NCBI GenBank assembly: GCA_964630635.1 | Contig: CAZVVM010000105.1 | Location: forward strand, 1 to 5,713 | Reading direction: 5' to 3' | Length of the DNA stretch: 5,713 nucleotides | DNA from: Colimorpha_A sp964630635 | GTDB taxonomy: Bacteria > Bacillota > Clostridia > Oscillospirales > CAG-272 | Shown: positions 1 to 4,075 of the stretch, in pieces | Numbering within the stretch: the first letter of the stretch is position 1 | How the letters are laid out: every line of letters begins with the position of its first letter | Notes under the pieces: generated by a model | What the model saw: only the letters and a program-made list of their open reading frames with translations | The model's database searches: none | Told to the model about the DNA's origin: nothing | Program-made: the position numbers and the translations under genes

Positions 1-103
1 TATTATATATTATTTTGGTGAGTTTGTCGACTCTACTTACAGTATAACATTCCAGTTACATCCGTTTCAATACCCCTCCGGCCGAGGTTTACCTCTTAGC
101 CAC

Positions 104-122
104 CCTCTCCCAAAGGGCGAGG
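104..122. repeat. Imperfect inverted repeat, CCTCTCCC-aaa-GGGCGAGG
   Basis: The two 8-base arms pair with a single T-C mismatch (108/118) around an AAA loop. It resembles the CCCTCTCCC...GGGAGAGGG hairpins that are common dispersed elements in Firmicutes genomes. No T-run follows it, so it is not a standard terminator on the + strand. Confidence 0.6.
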
Positions 123-133
123 CAAGATGACGT

Positions 134-147
134 GGCGAAGCTTCGCC
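134..147. repeat. Perfect 14-base palindrome GGCGAAGCTTCGCC
   Basis: The sequence equals its own reverse complement (GGCGAAG/CTTCGCC). It has no spacer, so it is more likely a DNA-level symmetric site, or simply a conserved piece of the repeat, than an efficient RNA hairpin. It sits just before the motif at 151-176. Confidence 0.7.
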
Positions 148-150
148 CGA

Positions 151-176
151 GATCCTTCGACTACGCTCAGGATGAC
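151..176. repeat. Dispersed 26-base motif with core CCTTCGACTACGCTCAGGA
   Basis: This motif carries short inverted ends, ATCCT (152-156) and AGGAT (169-173). I recognise it as a sequence seen repeatedly in bacterial intergenic DNA; when misread as protein it gives the spurious peptide SFDYAQDD. Its function is not established. Recognition is from memory and was not checked by a search. Confidence 0.6.
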
Positions 177-218
177 GCGGGCGAACGAAAGAGGTTTCCA
201 AAGGAGAAAACGTGTGCG

Positions 219-239
219 GAATTTTGCCTTGCAAAATTC
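219..239. repeat. 9-bp perfect hairpin GAATTTTGC-CTT-GCAAAATTC
   Basis: The arms at 219-227 and 231-239 are exact reverse complements with a 3-base loop. An A-run and then GC-rich sequence follow rather than T residues, so it does not look like a terminator for the + strand. Confidence 0.7.
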
Positions 240-273
240 AAACCCGTTGTCTCCTTGGCACGTTTCTTTGCAA

Positions 274-301
274 GCGTTTCTTTTCGTGGGAAAAGAAATG
301 C
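274..301 (+). repeat. 12-bp hairpin in the pepT leader
   Basis: The arms at 274-285 and 290-301 pair over 12 positions, including one G-U pair (276/299), with a GTGG loop. It lies 25 bases before the pepT start codon. A competing pairing is possible between TTTCGTG (282-288) and CACGAAA (310-316); the latter overlaps the pepT ribosome binding region. The two folds cannot form together, so the leader could in principle affect translation, but nothing shows that it does. Confidence 0.55.
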
Positions 302-312
302 GAAAAAATCAC

Positions 313-320
313 GAAAGAGG
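313..320 (+). promoter_or_regulatory. Ribosome binding site of pepT (GAAAGAGG)
   Basis: The purine-rich GAAAGAGG ends 6 bases before the ATG at 327. This fixes the pepT start at 327 rather than at the in-frame GTG at 132, which lies inside repeat sequence and would add 65 residues foreign to the family. Confidence 0.75.
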
Positions 321-326
321 AAAATT

Positions 327-1544
327 ATGAGATCTTACGAACGCTTCTTAAAATACATTACCTATTCCACGGCATCATCCGAAACGTCGGGCATAACTCC
401 CAGCACCGACGGTCAGCTCGTGCTTGCAAAAGCTTTGAGCGACGAGCTTCTTTCAATGGGAATAAAATCAACCTATAACGACCTCGGCTACGTCTACGCT
501 GTTATCCCCGCAACGAAGGGCTGCGAAAACGTCCCCGCGATCGGCTTTATCGCGCATATGGATACCTCGCCCGAATTCAGCGGCGAGGGTGTAAAGGCAC
601 AGCTTATCGAAAATTACGACGGCACTGACGTAATACTCGGCGAAAGCGGACGCGTACTCAAGGTCAGCGACTTTCCGCACCTTAAATTCCTTAAAGGTCA
701 GACCCTTATCACCACGGACGGCACAACGCTTCTCGGCGGCGACGATAAGGCAGGAATTGCCGAGATAATAACAATGGCGGAAATTCTGCTCAAAAACGAC
801 CTTCCTCACGGCAAGATCTGTATCGGCTTTACTCCCGACGAGGAGATAGGCGAGGGCGCAGACCACTTCGACGTACCGTTTTTCGGCGCAGATTTCGGTT
901 ATACCGTTGACGGCGGCGGTGTCGGCGGAGTTGAGTACGAAAACTTCAACGCATCGGGCGCGACGGTTAAAATCAAGGGCTTCTCCGTTCACCCCGGCAG
1001 CTCGAAAAATACGATGATAAACGCATCGCTCGTCGCTATGGAGTTCAATTCGATGCTCCCCGCCTGCGATACACCGAGAAACACCGAGGGGTACGAGGGC
1101 TTCTTCCACCTGACCGATATGAAGGGCGAAACGTCGGAGGCAACCCTGTCGTACATCGTACGCGACCACGACGCGCATAATTTCGAGATCAGAAACGAAA
1201 CGCTCCGTCACATAACGAAGCTGCTCAACGACAAGTACGGCGAAGGCACCGTCACTCTCGAAATTAAGGAACAGTACCGCAATATGGCGGAAATGGTACG
1301 CCCGCATTACCACATCGTCGAAACCGCGATAAAGGCGGCAGAAAATGTAGGCGTTACCCCCGAGGTCTACCCGATAAGAGGCGGCACAGACGGCGCGCGC
1401 CTGTCCTTTATGGGACTTCCTTGCCCGAACCTCGGCACGGGTGCCTATGCAGGCCACGGCCCATACGAGCACGCGACCGTTGATGGTATGGATAAATGCG
1501 TCGAGATACTTCTCGAAATAGTAAGAATTTATACGGAAAAGTGA
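327..1544 (+). CDS. pepT: Tripeptide aminopeptidase, peptidase T
   Basis: PepT is a cytosolic zinc exopeptidase of family M20B that removes the N-terminal residue from tripeptides during peptide catabolism. From this start the protein has 405 residues, close to the roughly 408 of enterobacterial PepT. The expected metal and catalytic residues are visible: H77 and D79 in AHMDTSPEFSG, D139 in LLGGDDKAG, E172-E173 in FTPDEEIGEG, D195 in YTVDGGGVGG, and H382 in GPYEHATVDG. The VHPGSSKNTMINA and RGGTDGARLSFMGLP segments typical of the dimerisation and substrate-binding parts are also present, so it looks intact and active. It is the first gene of an operon with the phosphoesterase one base downstream. 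An upstream GTG at 132 would extend it, but those residues are encoded by the intergenic repeat and are very probably not translated. Confidence 0.95.
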   Translation: MRSYERFLKYITYSTASSETSGITPSTDGQLVLAKALSDELLSMGIKSTYNDLGYVYAVIPATKGCENVPAIGFIAHMDTSPEFSGEGVKAQLIENYDGTDVILGESGRVLKVSDFPHLKFLKGQTLITTDGTTLLGGDDKAGIAEIITMAEILLKNDLPHGKICIGFTPDEEIGEGADHFDVPFFGADFGYTVDGGGVGGVEYENFNASGATVKIKGFSVHPGSSKNTMINASLVAMEFNSMLPACDTPRNTEGYEGFFHLTDMKGETSEATLSYIVRDHDAHNFEIRNETLRHITKLLNDKYGEGTVTLEIKEQYRNMAEMVRPHYHIVETAIKAAENVGVTPEVYPIRGGTDGARLSFMGLPCPNLGTGAYAGHGPYEHATVDGMDKCVEILLEIVRIYTEK

Positions 1545-1545
1545 T

Positions 1546-2385
1546 ATGAAAGCATCAAACGCAATTCTCCTCGCGCTCGCGGCAGGCGGCACGGCAGCAC
1601 TCTCGTATTTTGCACTAAACGAAAAAATGCTGCTCAAAACCTACCCGATCTTCAGCGAGAAGATTAAAACTCCCGTCAAGATAGTTCAGATCTCCGATCT
1701 TCACAGCTCAAAATACGGTGAAGAATGCTCGGAACTTCTCGACGCGGTGAACAATATTGCCCCCGATATAGTCGTTATGACGGGCGATATACTCGATAAC
1801 CGCGCACCGAACGGCGCCTGCTTCAGATTTTTAAAGAAAATAGCGGCGCTCTATCCCTGCTACTACGTCAGCGGAAACCACGAGGTCTATACACACCTCG
1901 TTGACGCAATAAAGGAAAAGCTCGTTTCCTACGGAATAAGAGTCCTCGAGGGCGAGAGTGAGACGGTGAGCATCGGGGAGCAGAATATAGTAGTAGGCGG
2001 AGTTGACGATCCGATAGAATCGCCCGATAAATACGGTCGGCTCTGGGAGGATCAGCTTACCGACTGCGGAAGATCCCTTGACGGTGACGCTTTCAGCATT
2101 CTTTTAAGCCATCGCCCCGAGCTTATAAGCTATTATGAGGAAACGCCCTTTGACCTCGTCCTGACAGGACACGCACACGGCGGTCAGGTCATAGTGCCGA
2201 AGCTTATCAACGGTCTTTACGCCCCGCACCAGGGCTTTTTCCCGAAGTACGCGGGCGGAGAATATGTAATGGCAAACGGCGGCAAAATGATAGTTTGCCG
2301 AGGTCTGTCAAAATATATTCTTCCGCGCGTCTTCAACCGCCCCGAGCTTGTACTCGTGACGCTTCTTCCCTCGGGAGAAGAATAA
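1546..2385 (+). CDS. Membrane-anchored calcineurin-like metallophosphoesterase (YkuE type)
   Basis: This 279-residue protein has a hydrophobic N-terminal segment (about residues 5-24), a likely membrane anchor or uncleaved signal, followed by a two-metal phosphoesterase domain. The metal ligands are in order: D51 and H53 (SDLHSS), D81 (TGDILD), N111-H112 (GNHE), H189 (LLSHRPE), and H209 and H211 (TGHAHGGQ). This set is characteristic of the COG1408/YkuE group, membrane-associated enzymes for which the natural substrate is mostly uncertain; lipid-linked or envelope phosphoesters have been proposed for relatives. The start follows the pepT stop by one base, and its likely ribosome site GGAAAAG lies within the end of pepT, so translation is probably coupled. 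Family assignment is firm; substrate is unknown. Confidence 0.9.
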   Translation: MKASNAILLALAAGGTAALSYFALNEKMLLKTYPIFSEKIKTPVKIVQISDLHSSKYGEECSELLDAVNNIAPDIVVMTGDILDNRAPNGACFRFLKKIAALYPCYYVSGNHEVYTHLVDAIKEKLVSYGIRVLEGESETVSIGEQNIVVGGVDDPIESPDKYGRLWEDQLTDCGRSLDGDAFSILLSHRPELISYYEETPFDLVLTGHAHGGQVIVPKLINGLYAPHQGFFPKYAGGEYVMANGGKMIVCRGLSKYILPRVFNRPELVLVTLLPSGEE

Positions 2386-2813
2386 TGAAGCTCGCGGTAA
2401 TATTACTTCTCACACTTCTTTTAACGTCCTGTCGGAGCGGCGACCTTATGACGATATATTCCGAGGGTGAGACCACGCAAGCGGCAACGACCGAAGCGGT
2501 AACGGAGCCGCTTGAGCTGCCCGTCGGCTCGCTCAAGCTGGTAGCACTCACCGAAACGGTATCGGCAGGTCAAAAGGCGTCGGTGACAGTCATAGGACTG
2601 CCGAACACGGAGTATTTTATCACAGTGACCTACGCCTCGGTAAGTCAGGCAAATGGGCTTGAAGAAAAGTATTCCGATGGGGAAGGGATCGTAAGCTGGG
2701 AATGGCGTGTCGGAAGCAGGACGAAGCCGGGAGAATATAAGATCGAAATTCAATGTAAGACTGAAAAGATAACCGTATATTTTAACGTTACAGCGCCCGA
2801 AAACACCAAGTAA
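2385..2813 (+). CDS. Small lipoprotein with an Ig-like beta-sandwich domain
   Basis: The 142-residue product begins with a lipoprotein signal (MKLAVILLLTLLLTSC), giving a lipid-modified C16. A Thr/Ala/Glu-rich linker follows (about 28-45), then one all-beta domain (about 46-136) with the segments AGQKASVTVIGLPNTEYFI, GIVSWEWRVGSRTKPGEYKI and a closing strand VYFNVT. This pattern matches Ig-like modules found in surface proteins of Clostridia, which I know by appearance only. The ATG at 2385 shares its A with the preceding TAA stop, and GGGAG at 2373-2377 serves as ribosome site; an upstream in-frame ATG at 2295 lies inside the phosphoesterase gene and would bury the signal peptide, so I reject it. 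It is probably displayed on the outer face of the membrane. No enzymatic motif is visible; a binding or adaptor role is a guess. Confidence 0.85.
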   Translation: MKLAVILLLTLLLTSCRSGDLMTIYSEGETTQAATTEAVTEPLELPVGSLKLVALTETVSAGQKASVTVIGLPNTEYFITVTYASVSQANGLEEKYSDGEGIVSWEWRVGSRTKPGEYKIEIQCKTEKITVYFNVTAPENTK

Positions 2814-2839
2814 TAAAATCACAAGTTACAGCATAATCT
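2810..2839 (+). promoter_or_regulatory. Candidate sigma-E promoter of spoIIID
   Basis: GTAATAAA (2810-2817) and CATAATCT (2832-2839) are separated by 14 bases and each match 5 of 8 positions of the mother-cell sigma-E consensus, including the ATA and CATA cores. In Bacillus, spoIIID is transcribed by sigma-E and SpoIIID acts on its own gene; TCACAAG at 2819-2825 weakly resembles a SpoIIID site (GGACAAG). The matches are modest and the region is AT-rich, so chance is possible. Confidence 0.3.
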
Positions 2840-2854
2840 GTATCAAAAGCTTAA

Positions 2855-2866
2855 CGCCGAAAGGCG
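2855..2866 (+). other. Small GAAA-tetraloop hairpin before the spoIIID ribosome site
   Basis: CGCC-GAAA-GGCG forms a 4-bp stem with a GNRA-class loop, just upstream of the GGGAAGG ribosome site at 2871-2877. It could stabilise the 5' end of the spoIIID transcript; no T-run follows, so it is not a terminator. Confidence 0.4.
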
Positions 2867-2884
2867 GGAAGGGAAGGATACGGA

Positions 2885-3163
2885 ATGCTGACCGAAACAG
2901 TGGTCGAGAAGAGATGTCAGCTTCTCGGCAAATACATAGTAAAAACGGGCGCAACGGTGCGCGCCGCCGCCGCGGCATTCGGCATAAGCAAGTCGACTGT
3001 TCATAAGGACATAACGGAAAAGCTCGAAAAGATAAATCCGTCTCTTTACCGCTTGGTAAAGGAAGTCCTTGACAAAAACAAGTCGGAGCGTCATATCAGA
3101 GGCGGCGAGGCGACGAAACAAAAATATAAAGAGCTTAAAAAAGATAAGTTTAATAAAAATTAA
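2885..3163 (+). CDS. spoIIID: Sporulation transcription factor SpoIIID
   Basis: SpoIIID is a small DNA-binding protein that activates and represses many sigma-E-dependent genes in the mother cell during endospore formation. The 92-residue product matches the Bacillus protein along nearly its whole length: LGKYIVKTGATVRAAAAAFG, the helix-turn-helix core GISKSTVHKDITEKL (about 33-47), the INPSLYRLVKEVLDKNKSERH segment, and the hallmark HIRGGEATKQKYK (70-82). The Lys-rich tail (81-92) corresponds to the basic C-terminal region that contributes to DNA contact in Bacillus SpoIIID. The start has a good ribosome site (GGGAAGG, 7 bases away). It follows the lipoprotein gene by 71 bases and ends directly at a strong terminator. 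Its neighbours are not sporulation genes; in many Clostridia spoIIID lies near spoIIQ-like and mreB genes, so this setting is different. Confidence 0.95.
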   Translation: MLTETVVEKRCQLLGKYIVKTGATVRAAAAAFGISKSTVHKDITEKLEKINPSLYRLVKEVLDKNKSERHIRGGEATKQKYKELKKDKFNKN

Positions 3164-3164
3164 C

Positions 3165-3193
3165 AAAAAAGACACCCGACGGGGTGTTTTTTT
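3165..3193 (+). terminator. Intrinsic terminator after spoIIID
   Basis: ACACCC (3172-3177) pairs with GGGTGT (3182-3187) around a GACG loop. A G-U pair and the flanking A-run (3165-3170) and T-run (3187-3193) extend the stem. It starts 2 bases after the spoIIID stop. Because A residues precede and T residues follow, it could act on both strands, though no gene approaches from the right. Confidence 0.9.
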
Positions 3194-3194
3194 G

Positions 3195-3223
3195 TTGACT
3201 AATGAATTTAGGTATGATAAAAT
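3195..3223 (+). promoter_or_regulatory. Sigma-A promoter for the two-lipoprotein unit
   Basis: TTGACT (3195-3200) and TAAAAT (3218-3223) are spaced by exactly 17 bases, and TGA immediately before the -10 box gives an extended TGN element. Each hexamer is one change from consensus. Transcription should begin near 3230, leaving a leader of about 27 bases. The -35 box lies one base past the T-run of the spoIIID terminator, so the second unit is insulated from the first. Confidence 0.8.
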
Positions 3224-3257
3224 ATAAGGTGCATAAGCATTTTATAATGAGCCAACT

Positions 3258-4046
3258 ATGAAACGAATTTTAATTTTTATTCTTGCGCTTTGTCTTTCGC
3301 TTCCTCTTATTGCCTGCGATAAGGAAAGTAACGGCGGCGGTATAAAGGGCGACGCCTACACCGCGCGTCACTCACACCTTTACCCTTACGTGAGCTTCTA
3401 TACCGATTACGATTATTCGGTAGTTATCGACGGCAGTAAGGCGGAATTAATTGAGACGACCTACGACAGCGACGTGAACGACGACGGCTCTTATACCGAA
3501 ACTCAAAAAATGAGAATGACGGGAACGGTCAAGCTCGAGGACGGATATTACGTTGTTACTGTGAAAAAGCTCTATAATTCCGTAAAGATCAGCGGCGCGG
3601 GCGCAGAAACGCAGAAAAACGCAATGATCCAAAACGCGCGCGATGCGATTGCTGACCTCGACAAGGATAATTCCAATTACAAGAATTATGTAGCTCGCTA
3701 CGAGCTGATGATCGACCTTTACAGCGGTAAAGAGGTCGATGCTACCTCGATCACTTTGAGCGAATTCGACTCGGTTGTTTATAAGGTCAAGCTTGACGAT
3801 AACAACGGCAAGATCACCGAGATGCTGATGCTGGCAGACGGAAATTCGATGGGCGGATACACGTTTGAGTACGGTGAAAACGGCGTTATGACCCGCTCGA
3901 CCGAGTTTGATAACGATAACGACCCGTGGGAGACCGAATACCGCGCAAACGGTACTCCTTCATTCTTCAAGTATACGACCGAAGATGAGGTAATGGCGTT
4001 TACCTGCGACGAAAACGGCACCGTAACGGAAATCGCAGAGGACTGA
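3258..4046 (+). CDS. Lipoprotein of unknown function with C-terminal YD-like repeats
   Basis: The 262-residue product has a lipoprotein signal ending in LPLIAC (lipidated C20), then a short Ser/Gly-rich stretch. Residues 35-190 are a mixed alpha/beta region I do not recognise, rich in Asp, Tyr and Lys. Residues about 184-260 repeat a beta-hairpin-like pattern with turns GKITEM, ENGVMTRSTEF, ANGTPSFFKY and ENGTVTEI, resembling degenerate YD/RHS-like or YwqK-like repeats. There are no catalytic motifs. The ribosome site is weak (TGAG, 6 bases before the ATG), but the promoter just upstream and the signal peptide support the start. It is followed after 29 bases by the DUF4091-type lipoprotein, with no terminator between, so the two are probably co-transcribed and both anchored on the outer membrane face. 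Function unknown. Confidence 0.85.
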   Translation: MKRILIFILALCLSLPLIACDKESNGGGIKGDAYTARHSHLYPYVSFYTDYDYSVVIDGSKAELIETTYDSDVNDDGSYTETQKMRMTGTVKLEDGYYVVTVKKLYNSVKISGAGAETQKNAMIQNARDAIADLDKDNSNYKNYVARYELMIDLYSGKEVDATSITLSEFDSVVYKVKLDDNNGKITEMLMLADGNSMGGYTFEYGENGVMTRSTEFDNDNDPWETEYRANGTPSFFKYTTEDEVMAFTCDENGTVTEIAED

Positions 4047-4062
4047 TAAAAAATAAATTTTT

Positions 4063-4067
4063 AGGAG
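4063..4067 (+). promoter_or_regulatory. Strong ribosome binding site AGGAG
   Basis: AGGAG sits 8 bases before the ATG at 4076 and is much stronger than the site of the preceding gene. It suggests the downstream lipoprotein may be made in greater amounts than its upstream partner from the same message. Confidence 0.85.
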
Positions 4068-4075
4068 ATATATTT

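Larger units (their letters stand above)
1..326. other. Gene-free region upstream of pepT
   Basis: I see no credible gene here. The first 60 bases are AT-rich and contain -10-like hexamers, for example TATAAC at 43-48. No -35 box lies at a proper distance: the nearest, TTGTCG at 24-29, leaves only 13 bases. I therefore do not call a promoter. From about base 70 the composition becomes GC-rich and the sequence is a chain of hairpins, annotated separately as a repeat unit. The open frames crossing it read repeat sequence and have no suitable ribosome binding site. Confidence 0.7.
70..326 (+). repeat. Composite dispersed intergenic repeat (hairpin-rich)
   Basis: This stretch is a succession of inverted repeats: a short hairpin at 84-95 (GAGGT/ACCTC), an imperfect one at 104-122, a 14-base palindrome at 134-147, a familiar dispersed motif at 151-176, a 9-bp hairpin at 219-239 and a 12-bp hairpin at 274-301. 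There is also a 9-base direct repeat, CGTTTCTTT, at 261-269 and 275-283. From general knowledge, segments like 104-122 and 151-176 recur in intergenic regions of many gut Clostridia; copy number in this genome cannot be seen from one window. The boundaries are estimates. The unit seems to run up to the pepT ribosome binding site and may supply it. Confidence 0.6.

Noticed and set aside
24..48. Promoter for pepT from TTGTCG and TATAAC
   Set aside because: The spacer is only 13 bases, too short for a sigma-A promoter; no better pair is visible in the first 130 bases.
274..301. Terminator in the pepT leader
   Set aside because: The stem is strong but is followed by A residues, not a T-run, on the + strand.
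70..326. CRISPR array or riboswitch
   Set aside because: The repeated pieces are inverted and unequal, without regular repeat-spacer spacing, and no known riboswitch core is recognisable.
127..478. Short + strand frames in the repeat and early pepT region
   Set aside because: They read repeat sequence or overlap pepT in other frames and have no ribosome sites; peptides from such repeats are common spurious predictions.
468..1637. 389-residue open frame on the - strand across pepT
   Set aside because: It lies opposite an unmistakable pepT, has no ribosome site or recognisable domains, and arises because the forward gene avoids codons whose complements are stops.
2295..2384. Upstream ATG extension of the small lipoprotein gene
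   Set aside because: It would add 30 Arg-rich residues before the signal peptide, inside the preceding gene; the ATG at 2385 has a ribosome site and a proper lipoprotein signal.
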